From Martinezella dioscoreae (GTDB taxonomy: Bacteria; Pseudomonadota; Alphaproteobacteria; Rhizobiales; Rhizobiaceae): a stretch of DNA of 64,000 bases. The notes below the pieces were generated by a model. That model was not told the DNA's origin. It searched no databases and saw nothing but the letters and a program-made list of their open reading frames with translations. The position numbers and the translations under genes were made by a program. Where the stretch lies: the NCBI RefSeq assembly GCF_009176305.1, contig NZ_BLAJ01000001.1, positions 806,001 to 870,000 of the forward strand. The letters are read 5' to 3'. Positions 12,296-21,646 of the stretch are shown in pieces. Positions within the stretch are counted from its first letter, which is position 1. Every line of letters begins with the position of its first letter.

Positions 12296-13060
12296 CTAAT
12301 TTGCGCCAATCGTCAGTTCCGCGACGAAATCATAGGCGTCGCCGCGATAGAGCGACCGGGTGAATTCCACTGCGCGGCCGGAACCGAGATAGGAGATGCG
12401 CTCGATCGAAAGGCCGGCAGCGCCGACGGGAACGCCGAGCAAGCCCGCATCGGCCTCCTTCATGTTGGTCGCGGATATGCGCTGCACCGCGCGAACAGGG
12501 CGCACCTGACGCTTTTCCAGCTCTGCGTAGAGCGATGTGGTCACGACAGACGGATCCGGCAGGAATTCGCCGGAGACGCTGGCATGCTCGATCGCCAGTG
12601 GCTGGTCGTCGGCAATGCGGAGACGGCTCAGCCGCGATACCTTCGTGTCGGCGGCAAGGCCGAGGATCATCATCTCATCCGGGGAGGGCGTGTGGATGCC
12701 CTTATGCAGCCATTCGGAGCGAGCTGTCATCCCGCGCCGCGCCATGTCCTCGGTAAAGGATGTCAGCTGCGACAGCCGCTGCTCCACCTTTGAAACGGGT
12801 TTTGCGACGAATGTGCCCGAGCCGTGGCGGCGGACGAGTACGCCTTCGGCGACGAGGTCGTCGATTGCCTTGCGGACAGTGACGCGGCTGACCGCAGCAA
12901 ATTCGGCAATGTCACGTTCCGGCGGCAGTGCATCCCCATGCTTCAGCCTCCCGACCTTCACTGCCTCCTCAAGCGTGCGGCGCAGCTTGACGTAGAGCGG
13001 GCCTGTGCCGCCCACGGAAAGGCGCTCCGGCGAGAAGATTGCACTCAAATCTTCGGTCAT
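12296..13060 (-). CDS. GntR/HutC-type transcriptional regulator of the amino-sugar locus
   Basis: 254 residues from ATG at 13060, which overlaps the kinase stop as ATGA; the longer frame upstream is the kinase read out of frame. The N terminus has a winged helix (GPLYVKLRRTLEEAV, PPERDIAEFAAVSRVTVRKAIDDL) and the C-terminal two thirds form a UTRA ligand domain (SFTEDMARRGM, SRLRIADDQPLAIEHA, ISYLGSGRAVEFTRSLYRGD). Such regulators sense phosphorylated sugars. Co-transcription with a GlcNAc kinase-like gene, divergent from an ABC importer, suggests it represses the importer and is relieved by an amino-sugar phosphate. The mirrored sites at 13985..13998 and 14112..14125 are its likely operators. 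Confidence 0.85.
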   Translation of the reverse strand: MTEDLSAIFSPERLSVGGTGPLYVKLRRTLEEAVKVGRLKHGDALPPERDIAEFAAVSRVTVRKAIDDLVAEGVLVRRHGSGTFVAKPVSKVEQRLSQLTSFTEDMARRGMTARSEWLHKGIHTPSPDEMMILGLAADTKVSRLSRLRIADDQPLAIEHASVSGEFLPDPSVVTTSLYAELEKRQVRPVRAVQRISATNMKEADAGLLGVPVGAAGLSIERISYLGSGRAVEFTRSLYRGDAYDFVAELTIGAN

Positions 13061-13941
13061 GCCCTGTTTTCCTCTCCGCCCCGCAGCAGTTTTGCTGCCA
13101 GTTCCACGGCGCCGCGCAAGACATCGCCCTTGGGTTCGGCGAGAATCGCCTTGTGACGTTCGTCGAGCCAGGGACGATAAGCCTGAGCGACGCCGCCGAG
13201 AAGGCAGATCGAAGGGCATTCCGGCCAAAGCAGCGCATCCAGGCTTTCGGTTATCGATTTCGCTGCAGTTCTCACGATGTCGATGGCGACTGCATCCTCC
13301 ATGCCGGCATATTCGAAGATAACAGGCGCATAGCGGGCAAAATCCTTGGGCTTGGAGGCGTGCGCAAATTCGACGATCCGTTCGGGATCATTGCCGTATT
13401 CCGCCATGATCGATGCCGTCAGCGCTGAGCCGGGTGTCACCCGGTCATGAGCCAGAAGCGCTTTTTCGAGCAGATCGCGACCAAGGCGTGCGCCGCTTGC
13501 CTGATCGCCGACGACAAACCCCCAGCCGCCGATGCCCCAGCTTTTGCCGCCGCGGCGGGCATTGTAGACAGAGCCGGTGCCAAAGGCGCCGATAACGCCA
13601 TCGGCGTCGCCAAGCGCGCCTTGAAGGGCAATGGTTGCATCGGTGACAACACGCGTGCTCGCAAAGGGCAGGGCGCCTTCGACCTGCTTACCATAATTGC
13701 CGACATTGGCCCCGGCGGTTCCGATAATGGCAGGCAATTCCCGCAGCAGTTCAGGGGCGAGGTTCGCATCGATCAAGGCCTGCTTTGCCGAGGCGACGAT
13801 ATGTATCAGCGAGTTTTCCAGATCGGAGAGGATGTTCGCCGCGCCGGCTTTGCCGGTGCCGAGCACCTTTCCCGCAGCGTCTATGACAGCCGCCCTGCAA
13901 CTCGTGCCACCGCCATCGATACCAATTGCAAACTGCCCCAT
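13057..13941 (-). CDS. BadF/BadG-type sugar kinase, probable N-acetylglucosamine kinase
   Basis: 294 residues from the ATG behind CGGAGG; a longer frame starts 27 codons earlier without support. The ASKHA fold shows its phosphate-1 loop AIGIDGGGTSCRA at the N terminus, IIGTAGANVG, the phosphate-2 region VIGAFGTGSVYNAR, and GGWGFVVGDQASGARLG, which together match the eukaryotic-like GlcNAc kinase branch of the BadF/BadG/BcrA/BcrD family. It would phosphorylate an amino sugar at C6 in the cytosol using ATP. It shares an operon with the GntR regulator and faces a sugar ABC transporter. Glucosamine or a related sugar is equally possible. Confidence 0.8.
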   Translation of the reverse strand: MGQFAIGIDGGGTSCRAAVIDAAGKVLGTGKAGAANILSDLENSLIHIVASAKQALIDANLAPELLRELPAIIGTAGANVGNYGKQVEGALPFASTRVVTDATIALQGALGDADGVIGAFGTGSVYNARRGGKSWGIGGWGFVVGDQASGARLGRDLLEKALLAHDRVTPGSALTASIMAEYGNDPERIVEFAHASKPKDFARYAPVIFEYAGMEDAVAIDIVRTAAKSITESLDALLWPECPSICLLGGVAQAYRPWLDERHKAILAEPKGDVLRGAVELAAKLLRGGEENRA

Positions 13942-13984
13942 CACGCCTCCGGATGCCGCCTGTTCCCCGTTTTTCCATACAATA

Positions 13985-13998
13985 CCAAAAAAATACCA
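13985..13998 (-). promoter_or_regulatory. operator candidate, left copy of a mirrored pair
   Basis: CCAAAAAAATACCA lies 44 bases upstream of the kinase start. An exact reverse copy, TGGTATTTTTTTGG, lies at 14112..14125 on the transporter side of the same intergenic region. ATACCA is repeated just outside (13982..13987) and ACCA again at 14002..14005. The placement suggests binding sites for the GntR regulator, but the family consensus was not tested. Confidence 0.45.
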
Positions 13999-14111
13999 TT
14001 TACCAATAGGCAAGGCAGGCATTTTTGATTGTTTTTATCCCATTGAATTGCCTTGTTAAATTAATGAGCTCCAATCTTTTTGTATCCGAAAGTCAAATTC
14101 GGCTGGACAAT

Positions 14112-14141
14112 TGGTATTTTTTTGGACTTAATTCGGTCCAA
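14112..14141 (+). promoter_or_regulatory. operator candidate, right copy plus TTGGAC/GTCCAA inverted repeat
   Basis: TGGTATTTTTTTGG (14112..14125) mirrors the site at 13985..13998. Its end overlaps a second inverted repeat, TTGGAC (14122..14127) and GTCCAA (14136..14141), separated by eight bases. The 545-base region between the two operons (13942..14486) holds nothing else I can assign apart from these sites; the remaining 345 bases before the transporter are presumably promoter and long leader. Confidence 0.45.
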
Positions 14142-14486
14142 GGGAACAGTGCGAACGGACATCGGCAAAGCCGGCAGAAAAACAACAGCCGGTAAGTGAG
14201 GCGGAAGGGCGCGCATCTCGTCGTTGCGCCAGGCCGTTAGGGATCAGGAGGATCCCGTTTTGACGTTCGTCATAATTTTCCCGCGTGGTTCTTGCTGTGT
14301 CTCCGTCTAGTGGCGGCGACGGCAATTGATTGGGCTGATCAGGCGCAAAGCCTCTGAAGCCTTTTGCATGGAGGGGTCGGCAATATTGGCGGTCCCTATG
14401 GAGCGCTGACCGTCTCCTCGGACAGGCCAGCGGATTTTCAGATCGAGAACAGCGCCTTGCTATGGCGCGGAAAACAGGAGAGGGAA

Positions 14487-15746
14487 ATGAAAACCAATGT
14501 TCTGAAAGGCTTGCTTCTCGCATCGAGCCTGCTGACTTCTGTCAGCCTGGCGCATGCGGCCGATGTGACGCTGACGGTTGAAAGCTGGCGTAACGACGAC
14601 CTGCAGATCTGGCAGGAAAAGATCATCCCGGCTTTCGAGGCGAAGAACCCGGGGATCAAGATTGTCTTCTCGCCGACGGCTCCAACCGAATACAACGCAT
14701 CGCTGAACGCCAAGCTCGATGCCGGTTCCGCGGGCGATATCATCACCTGCCGTCCGTTCGACGCCTCGCTTGACCTCTTCAACAAGAAGCATCTTGTCGA
14801 TCTGACCAAGCTGAAGGGCATGGAAAACTTCTCGGCTGTTGCCAAGGCTGCCTGGTCGACCGATGATGGCAAGTCGACCTTCTGCGTGCCGATGGCTTCG
14901 GTCATCCACGGGTTCATCTACAACAAGGACGCTTTCGACAAGCTCGGCCTGAAGGTACCGACGACGCGTGACGAGTTCTTCGCCGTTCTCGACAAGATCA
15001 AGGCTGATCGCACCTACATTCCGATGGCGATGGGCACGAAGGACCTCTGGGAGGCCGCTACCATGGGCTACCAGAACATCGGCCCGAACTACTGGAAGGG
15101 TGAGGAAGGCCGCAAGGCCCTGATCGCGGGCAAGGAAAAGCTGACGGATGCTCCGTGGGTCGATCCCTACAAGGAACTGGCCAAGTGGAAGCCCTATCTC
15201 GGCGACGGCTTCGAAGCGCAGGGCTATGCCGACAGCCAGAACCTCTTCACGCTCGGCAAGGCTGCGATCTATCCGGCCGGCTCCTGGGAAATTGCTCTCT
15301 TCAACACCCAGGCGCAATTCAAGATGGGCGCCTTCCCGCCGCCGGTCGCAAAGGCTGGCGACACCGCCTACATCTCCGACCATCCGGATATCGGTGTCGG
15401 CCTGAATACGAAGAGCAAGCACCAGGAAGAAGCCAAGAAGTTCCTCGACTGGGTCGCTTCCGACGAGTTTGCAACCATCTATGCCAACTCGCTGCCGGGC
15501 TTCTTCAGCCTGAACTCGCATCCGGTGAAGATGAGCGATGCGCTCGCCCAGGAATTCGTTTCCTGGCGTGACAATCACAAGTCGACGGTTCGTTCCACCT
15601 ATCAGATCCTGTCGCGCGGCACGCCGAACCTGGAAAATGAGACCTGGACCGAATCTGCAAACGTGATCAACGGCACGGACACTCCGGAACAGGCTGCCGA
15701 GAAGCTCCAAAAGGGCCTCGACAGCTGGTACAAACCAGGCAAGTAA
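14487..15746 (+). CDS. ABC sugar transporter, periplasmic substrate-binding protein
   Basis: 419 residues from ATG behind AGGAGAGGG; a frame opening 123 bases earlier lacks a binding site. A Sec signal (MKTNVLKGLLLASSLLTSVSLAHA) is cleaved near residue 24. The mature protein is a cluster-B, family-1 extracellular solute-binding protein: TVESWRNDDLQIWQEKIIPAFEAKNPGI, then YNASLNAKLDAGSAGDII, GFIYNKDAFDKLGL and AAIYPAGSWE. It delivers a carbohydrate to the two permeases that follow. Beside a GlcNAc kinase-like gene, an amino sugar or its oligomer is the best guess. A hairpin follows the stop and may hold transcript levels of this gene above those of the permeases. Confidence 0.88.
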   Translation: MKTNVLKGLLLASSLLTSVSLAHAADVTLTVESWRNDDLQIWQEKIIPAFEAKNPGIKIVFSPTAPTEYNASLNAKLDAGSAGDIITCRPFDASLDLFNKKHLVDLTKLKGMENFSAVAKAAWSTDDGKSTFCVPMASVIHGFIYNKDAFDKLGLKVPTTRDEFFAVLDKIKADRTYIPMAMGTKDLWEAATMGYQNIGPNYWKGEEGRKALIAGKEKLTDAPWVDPYKELAKWKPYLGDGFEAQGYADSQNLFTLGKAAIYPAGSWEIALFNTQAQFKMGAFPPPVAKAGDTAYISDHPDIGVGLNTKSKHQEEAKKFLDWVASDEFATIYANSLPGFFSLNSHPVKMSDALAQEFVSWRDNHKSTVRSTYQILSRGTPNLENETWTESANVINGTDTPEQAAEKLQKGLDSWYKPGK

Positions 15747-15760
15747 GCATCGCATGATGT

Positions 15761-15794
15761 GGGCGAGGGGCCTTTCAGGCGCCTCGCCCTTTTC
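15761..15794 (+). terminator. intra-operon hairpin after the binding-protein gene
   Basis: GGGCGAGG (15761..15768) and CCTCGCCC (15782..15789) form an 8-bp stem followed by TTTTC. Since four genes of the operon continue downstream in the same direction, it is more likely a partial terminator or 3'-end stabiliser than a full stop. Confidence 0.65.
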
Positions 15795-15942
15795 ATTATC
15801 TTGAGTAATTGGCGATTATTTCGCCGTTACATTCGACACGCCTGATGTCGCTTCCATCCGGCCAGAGAGCCGGGGCAACGGGCGGATTTGAACCTTTGCA
15901 CTGCCGTCTCATCAGGCAGCCAAGAAAAACAGGCAGAAAGCC

Positions 15943-16896
15943 ATGAGCGACGCCGCGACATCAGACGCCCTTGACGTAACGCCGATCAGGCGCTCCAAGC
16001 GCTGGCACATCCTCGTTTTCCTTTTCCCGGCCTTTGTCGTCTATACGGCGGTCATGATCCTGCCGCTGATCGAGACCTTGCGGCTGTCGCTTTACAATGT
16101 CGTCGACAATCAATCCGTCTTCGTCGGCCTGAACAATTTCAAGGTCCTGTTCGGCGACGATCGCTGGTCGCATGATTTCTGGAGTGCGCTGCGCAACAAC
16201 CTGATCTTCTTCGCCATTCATATGTGCGTGCAGAATCCGATCGGTATTGCGCTGGCGGCACTCCTGTCGCTACCGAAGCTGCGCTTCGTCGCCTTCTATC
16301 GCACGGCCATCTTTCTGCCGACGCTGCTGTCTTTCGTCGTCGTCGGCTTTATTTGGAAACTGATCCTTTCGCCGCTTTGGGGCGTAGCGCCCGAGCTGCT
16401 GAATGTGATCGGCCTGAAGTCATTTTTCGCGCCTTGGCTCGGCAGGCCGAGCACTGCCCTGATTACCGTGGCTCTTATTTCGGTCTGGCAATATGTCGGC
16501 ATTCCGATGATGCTGATCTATGCCGCGCTGCTGAATATTCCCGAAGAGGTTATCGAGGCGGCCGAATGCGACGGCGTCACCGGCTGGAGCCAGTTCTGGA
16601 AGATCAAGCTGCCGCTGGTGTTGCCGGCGATCGGCATCATCTCGATCCTCACCTTTGTCGGCAATTTCAATGCGTTCGACCTGGTTTATACCGTACAAGG
16701 CGCCCTGGCGGGGCCGGATGGCTCGACCGATATCCTGGGTACGCTGCTTTATCGCGTTTTCTTCGGCTTCCAGCTGCAGCTCGGTGACCGCTCGATGGGC
16801 GCGACGATCGCGACGGTGATGTTCCTCATCATCCTGGCCGGCGTTTCCTTCTATCTTTTCATCGTACAGCGGCGCATCCGTCGCTACCAGTTCTGA
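15943..16896 (+). CDS. ABC sugar transporter permease, MalF/UgpA type
   Basis: 317 residues with six or seven membrane helices. The first helix is LVFLFPAFVVYTAVMILPLIETL, and the cytoplasmic coupling loop carries the EAA motif as EVIEAAECDGVTGWSQFWKIKLPLV. The family pairs with a MalG-type permease, which here begins 12 bases downstream, to form the translocation pore. A further ending in IVQRRIRRYQF is typical. Start ATG follows CAGGCAGAAAG. Substrate specificity comes from the binding protein and is inferred to be an amino sugar or related carbohydrate. Confidence 0.9.
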   Translation: MSDAATSDALDVTPIRRSKRWHILVFLFPAFVVYTAVMILPLIETLRLSLYNVVDNQSVFVGLNNFKVLFGDDRWSHDFWSALRNNLIFFAIHMCVQNPIGIALAALLSLPKLRFVAFYRTAIFLPTLLSFVVVGFIWKLILSPLWGVAPELLNVIGLKSFFAPWLGRPSTALITVALISVWQYVGIPMMLIYAALLNIPEEVIEAAECDGVTGWSQFWKIKLPLVLPAIGIISILTFVGNFNAFDLVYTVQGALAGPDGSTDILGTLLYRVFFGFQLQLGDRSMGATIATVMFLIILAGVSFYLFIVQRRIRRYQF

Positions 16897-16908
16897 GGAG
16901 CGCGACCC

Positions 16909-17748
16909 ATGTCCAAGGCACGCACTTCCACCCTTCGCACCGGCCTCGTGCATCTGGCGCTCATCGCCTATACGCTCGTAGCCATCTTTCCGGTGTTCCT
17001 GACCGTCATCAATTCGTTCAAGGATCGCGCCTCGATTTTTCGCGCGCCCTTGAGCGTCCCGACGCCATCCTCCTTCAGCATGATCGGCTATGACACCGTT
17101 CTGAAGCAGGGGGACTTCCTCACCTATTTCCAGAACAGCTTTATTGTCACGATCGTCTCGATCATCCTGACGCTGCTGTTCGGCGCGATGGCCGCCTTCG
17201 CGCTGTCGGAGTACCGCTTCCGTGGCAATACGGTCATGGGCCTTTATCTGGCGATCGGCATCATGATCCCGATCCGCCTCGGCACCGTTGCGATCCTGCA
17301 GGGCATGGTGGCCGCCGGCCTCGTCAACACGCTGACGGCGCTGATCCTTGTCTATACGGCACAGGGTCTGCCTCTCGCGATCTTCATCCTGTCCGAGTTC
17401 ATGCGGACGGTTTCTGACGACCTGAAGAATGCCGGCCGCATCGACGGCCTCAGCGAATATGCGATCTTCTTCCGCCTCGTCCTGCCGCTGGTTCGCCCGG
17501 CGATGGCGACGGTTGCCGTCTTCACCATGATCCCGATCTGGAACGATCTTTGGTTCCCGTTGATCCTGGCGCCGAGCGAGGCGACAAAGACGGTGACGCT
17601 CGGATCGCAAATCTTCATCGGCCAGTTCGTCACCAACTGGAATGCGGTGCTGGCGGCGCTGACGCTCGCTATCCTGCCGATCCTCATCCTATACGTCATC
17701 TTTTCGCGTCAACTCATTCGCGGCATTACCTCCGGAGCAGTCAAGTGA
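16909..17748 (+). CDS. ABC sugar transporter permease, MalG/UgpE type
   Basis: 279 residues, six membrane helices, start ATG after GAGGAGCG. The N-terminal helix LVHLALIAYTLVAIFPVFLTVINSFK and the EAA loop DDLKNAGRIDGLSEYAIFFRLVLPLV place it in the MalG branch. It forms the pore with the preceding permease. Its TGA overlaps the GTG of the oxidoreductase gene (17745..17748), so the transporter and the enzyme are made together. The short C-terminal tail (RQLIRGITSGAVK) is usual for carbohydrate importers of the CUT1 group. Confidence 0.9.
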   Translation: MSKARTSTLRTGLVHLALIAYTLVAIFPVFLTVINSFKDRASIFRAPLSVPTPSSFSMIGYDTVLKQGDFLTYFQNSFIVTIVSIILTLLFGAMAAFALSEYRFRGNTVMGLYLAIGIMIPIRLGTVAILQGMVAAGLVNTLTALILVYTAQGLPLAIFILSEFMRTVSDDLKNAGRIDGLSEYAIFFRLVLPLVRPAMATVAVFTMIPIWNDLWFPLILAPSEATKTVTLGSQIFIGQFVTNWNAVLAALTLAILPILILYVIFSRQLIRGITSGAVK

Positions 17749-18809
17749 GCCTATCTGAAAAGCCGATCCGCGTTCTCGTTGCCGGCCTTGGCAATATGGG
17801 CCGCAGCCATGCGCTGGCCTATCACAACAATCCGGGCTTCGAGATCGTCGGCCTCGTCAACCGCTCCAAGCGGGAGCTGCCCGAGGAGTTGCGGGGATAT
17901 ACGGTCCATCCGGATTTCGAGACGGCGTTGAAGGAGCTGAAGCCGGACCTCTGCTCTATCAATACCTATTCCGACAGCCATGCCGATTTCGCCGTCATGG
18001 CCTTCGAAGCCGGCTGCCACGTCTTCGTCGAGAAGCCGCTGGCCACGACGGTCGAAGATGCCGAGCGTGTGGTCGCGGCGGCAAAGAAAGCCGGCAAGAA
18101 GCTGACGATCGGCTATATCCTGCGCCATCATCCCTCGTGGATGCGGTTGATTGCCGAAGCGCGCAAGCTCGGCGGCCCCTATGTCTTCCGCATGAATCTC
18201 AATCAGCAATCGAGCGGTCCGACCTGGGCGACGCACAAGGCGCTGATGCAGATGACGTCGCCGATCGTCGATTGCGGCGTGCATTATGTCGACGTCATGT
18301 GTCAGATCACCGATGCCAAGCCCGTCGAGGTGCGCGGCATGGGCCTGCGGCTGACGCAGGAGATCAAGCCGGACATGTATAATTACGGCCATCTGCAGGT
18401 GATCTTCGAAGACGGTTCCGTCGGCTGGTACGAGGCCGCCTGGGGTCCCATGATCTCGGAGACGGCCTTCTTCGTGAAGGATGTCATGTCGCCGAACGGC
18501 TCGGTTTCGATCGCCATGGATCAGAACGCCAAGTCCGACGATATCGACATGCATACGAAGACATCCGTCATCCGGCTGCATAGCGCTGAAACGGGACCCG
18601 ACGGCCAGTTCATCCGGCCGGATCAGGACTTGCATATGGACGGCGAACCGGGTCACCAGGAACTGTGCAACTTCGAGCAGGCCTTCATGCTGAAGGCCAT
18701 CCGCGAGGATCTCGACCTCAATCGTCATATGACTGATGCCGTTCAATCTCTGCGCATATGCCTCGCCGCCGATGAGAGCGTGCGCACCGGCAAGCCCGTT
18801 TATCTATAA
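17745..18809 (+). CDS. Gfo/Idh/MocA-family oxidoreductase
   Basis: 354 residues from GTG at 17745, overlapping the permease stop; CCGGAG stands 10 bases before it. The longer upstream frame overlaps the permease and is not real. The N-terminal Rossmann fold shows VLVAGLGNMGRSHALAY, and HVFVEKPLATTVEDAE carries the EKP motif with the conserved lysine; the C-terminal half is the alpha/beta dimer and substrate domain with VDCGVHYVDVM, whose Asp/His pair is catalytic in this family. It should oxidise or epimerise a sugar or inositol with NAD(P). Its position between permease and ATPase genes marks it as a catabolic step for the imported compound. Confidence 0.85.
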   Translation: MSLSEKPIRVLVAGLGNMGRSHALAYHNNPGFEIVGLVNRSKRELPEELRGYTVHPDFETALKELKPDLCSINTYSDSHADFAVMAFEAGCHVFVEKPLATTVEDAERVVAAAKKAGKKLTIGYILRHHPSWMRLIAEARKLGGPYVFRMNLNQQSSGPTWATHKALMQMTSPIVDCGVHYVDVMCQITDAKPVEVRGMGLRLTQEIKPDMYNYGHLQVIFEDGSVGWYEAAWGPMISETAFFVKDVMSPNGSVSIAMDQNAKSDDIDMHTKTSVIRLHSAETGPDGQFIRPDQDLHMDGEPGHQELCNFEQAFMLKAIREDLDLNRHMTDAVQSLRICLAADESVRTGKPVYL

Positions 18810-18821
18810 GGACAAAAGACT

Positions 18822-19826
<1,005 letters not shown>

Positions 19827-19892
19827 ATGGCCCCACCGAGAGGAGGCAATAGGCTCCGTCTCGGCTGCATCTCGTCCGCTTGAGTTGCATCG

Positions 19893-20498
19893 TCATTCGC
19901 TTTGCGGCCGCGGAGGATCGCCCGCTGTCAGAGCAGCCCGCTCAATGACTTCGGCTATGTGGACGGAAAGGGCGGGGTCGGAGACGGCGCGGGCAAGCGT
20001 CAGACCACCGCTCAGCGTAGCGAGAAGAACGATGGCACGATCCTCTGCCGTCGTTTCACCAGAGCTTGTGCTCCCCGGCAGGCCGGCGGCGACATCGGCG
20101 ATGAGTTTTTTCAATTCCACCGTATAGGCGCGGCGCGTTTCCTCATCGGCACGCATGACATCGGGGGAAAGGCTTGGCAGTGTGCAGCTGTCACCGAGAT
20201 CGCAAGTCCGCTTGTAGCCGAGGTAAAAGCTGGCGAGCGCCTTCAACCAGTCTTTCGACTGGTTTTGCCTGAGCGTTAGGATCGCTTGGCGCAGCTCTTC
20301 CAATCCTTCCACGACGGCGGTGCGAAACGCTTCGCTCTTGGACTTGAAGTGTCCGTAGAAGGCGCCGTTGGTAACGCCGGCCGCTTTCGTCAGTGCATCA
20401 ATGCCTGCGCCGCCGTAGCCTTCCCTGCGAAAGACTTGCCCTGCAGCAGCGACTACCCGCGTCCGGGTCTCTTCCTTATGTTCGGCGCTGTAGCGCAT
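19893..20498 (-). CDS. TetR/AcrR-family transcriptional repressor
   Basis: 201 residues from the second ATG (20498), which has GGAG before it; the first is four codons upstream. The N-terminal helix-turn-helix reads VVAAAGQVFRREGYGGAGIDALTKAAGVTNGAFYGHFKSKSEAF, split by the recognition helix GVTNGAFYGHF. The C-terminal domain, with KRTCDLGDSCTLPSLSPDVMR, is the ligand pocket typical of the branch found near small redox or tautomerase genes. It is divergent from a tautomerase gene across 120 bases that contain repeated motifs, so it probably represses itself and that gene until an electrophilic or aromatic compound binds. Confidence 0.88.
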   Translation of the reverse strand: MRYSAEHKEETRTRVVAAAGQVFRREGYGGAGIDALTKAAGVTNGAFYGHFKSKSEAFRTAVVEGLEELRQAILTLRQNQSKDWLKALASFYLGYKRTCDLGDSCTLPSLSPDVMRADEETRRAYTVELKKLIADVAAGLPGSTSSGETTAEDRAIVLLATLSGGLTLARAVSDPALSVHIAEVIERAALTAGDPPRPQSE

Positions 20499-20507
20499 TG
20501 CTATCTC

Positions 20508-20584
20508 CATAGAGAGCGATCTCTCTTTATTGCTTGCATAGAGAGCGATCGGTATGTATCGTTAAAGAGTGATCGGTATATATC
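20508..20584. promoter_or_regulatory. direct repeats between TetR gene and tautomerase gene, likely operators
   Basis: CATAGAGAGCGATC occurs at 20508..20521 and again at 20537..20550. A 19-base unit, AGAGCGATCGGTATGTATC at 20542..20560, recurs at 20566..20584 with two changes, a spacing of 24 bases. Each unit contains a loose GAT..ATC palindrome. The arrangement sits over both divergent promoters. Confidence 0.6.
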
Positions 20585-20618
20585 AATTGCCGTCATAGGT
20601 CCAACAAGGAGATACCCC

Positions 20619-21065
20619 ATGCCCATTACACTTACCGTGTCCGAAGGACTGCTTTCATCCGAAGCGCAGGCAAAAGCTTTTGCCGGACTTACGGGTGCAG
20701 TCCTCGATGTTGCCGGCCTGACCGGGAATGAATTTATGACGGCCAATGTCATCGGCTCGATCAATGTGCTTCCGGCCGCACATGTGCTGGCAGCCGGAAA
20801 GCCCGTCGCTGCAGCCTTCATCGAACTCAAGTTGCCCGAAATCGCGCTTGCGACCACCGAAGCCAAGCGCGCTTTCATTGCAAGGGCGACTGATGTCGTC
20901 GAGCAGGCGGCCGAAGGGCGGATCAAGCGTGAGCATATCTGGTCGAACATCGTCTATGCGCCTGAGGGTGCTTGGGGCATTGCGGGACAAAGCTACAGCA
21001 ATGCCGATCTGGTTGGCGCTATTGCGAGCGCCGCAGCGCCTGAGGTTGAAGCTCATCGCGCGTGA
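20619..21065 (+). CDS. tautomerase-superfamily protein
   Basis: 148 residues from ATG behind AAGGAGAT; the longer open frame upstream crosses the TetR operator region and is not coding. Pro2 after the initiator, the catalytic amino-terminal proline of the tautomerase superfamily, is present as MPITLTVSEGLL. Two beta-alpha-beta halves follow, with FIELKLPEIALATTEAKRAFIARATDVVEQAAEG as the second helix region. It probably acts on an enol or unsaturated acid in the cytosol, perhaps in detoxification, and is under the control of the adjacent TetR protein. A VOC protein gene follows in the same direction. Confidence 0.8.
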   Translation: MPITLTVSEGLLSSEAQAKAFAGLTGAVLDVAGLTGNEFMTANVIGSINVLPAAHVLAAGKPVAAAFIELKLPEIALATTEAKRAFIARATDVVEQAAEGRIKREHIWSNIVYAPEGAWGIAGQSYSNADLVGAIASAAAPEVEAHRA

Positions 21066-21134
21066 GATGAGATAATTGGCATTGATACCGGGCGGCTGCG
21101 TGGGCCGCTCGTCCGACAACAAGGGAGGCAGGAG

Positions 21135-21530
21135 ATGCAACTCGCCAATTATCTGTTTTTCACGACGCATTGCGAGGAAGCGCTTGCCTTCTATACAGTC
21201 TGCGGGCTCGGCGAAGTGACGCTGTTGGTTCGTCATGGTGCTGATGGGGTGCCGCTTGCCAACGAAGCGATGCGGGACAGGGTTATGCACGCTCGCTTTG
21301 AGGGGCCAGGCGTCTCGTTCTTCGCTTCCGACAATCACGATGCCGAGCCGATGAGAGGTTCCGCTCATATGCTCATAATGGATGACCGAGAGAGCACCGA
21401 GAGGATTTTTGCTCGATTGGCTGAGGGCGGCGCGGTGACGACGCCACTCGCCGTTCAGCCTTGGGGCAGCTACTACGGCAAGCTGACGGACCGGTTCGGC
21501 GTGCAATGGATGGTAGACTGCCTGCAATAG
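21135..21530 (+). CDS. VOC-fold protein of the PhnB-like group
   Basis: 131 residues, start ATG behind GGGAGGCAGGAG. The pattern NYLFFTTHCEEALAFYTVCGLGEVT, then DRVMHARFEGPGVSFFASD and the closing PWGSYYGKLTDRFGVQWMVD, is that of PhnB-like members of the vicinal-oxygen-chelate superfamily. They bind a metal in a paired beta-alpha-beta fold; many have no defined substrate. The gene lies 69 bases after the tautomerase and may be co-transcribed with it. The terminal FGVQWMV is diagnostic of the group. No link to phosphonates should be drawn from the family name. Confidence 0.8.
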   Translation: MQLANYLFFTTHCEEALAFYTVCGLGEVTLLVRHGADGVPLANEAMRDRVMHARFEGPGVSFFASDNHDAEPMRGSAHMLIMDDRESTERIFARLAEGGAVTTPLAVQPWGSYYGKLTDRFGVQWMVDCLQ

Positions 21531-21646
21531 GAGCTAACTGATCACGCGCGAAAGATTATCATTATTAGTCCAGTCGTCCGGACGAATTTATGTGACTGTC
21601 ATGAGGTGGAGTTATAAAGGGTTCAGTTCACTCCAACAGCGAGAGC

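Noticed and set aside
14460..15755. 431-residue open frame antisense to the sugar-binding protein gene
   Set aside because: Lies opposite a signal peptide-bearing binding protein with all family motifs.
16420..17610. 396-residue open frame antisense to the two permease genes
   Set aside because: It is very rich in Arg, Asp and Gln, typical of an antisense shadow of membrane protein genes, and spans two genes.
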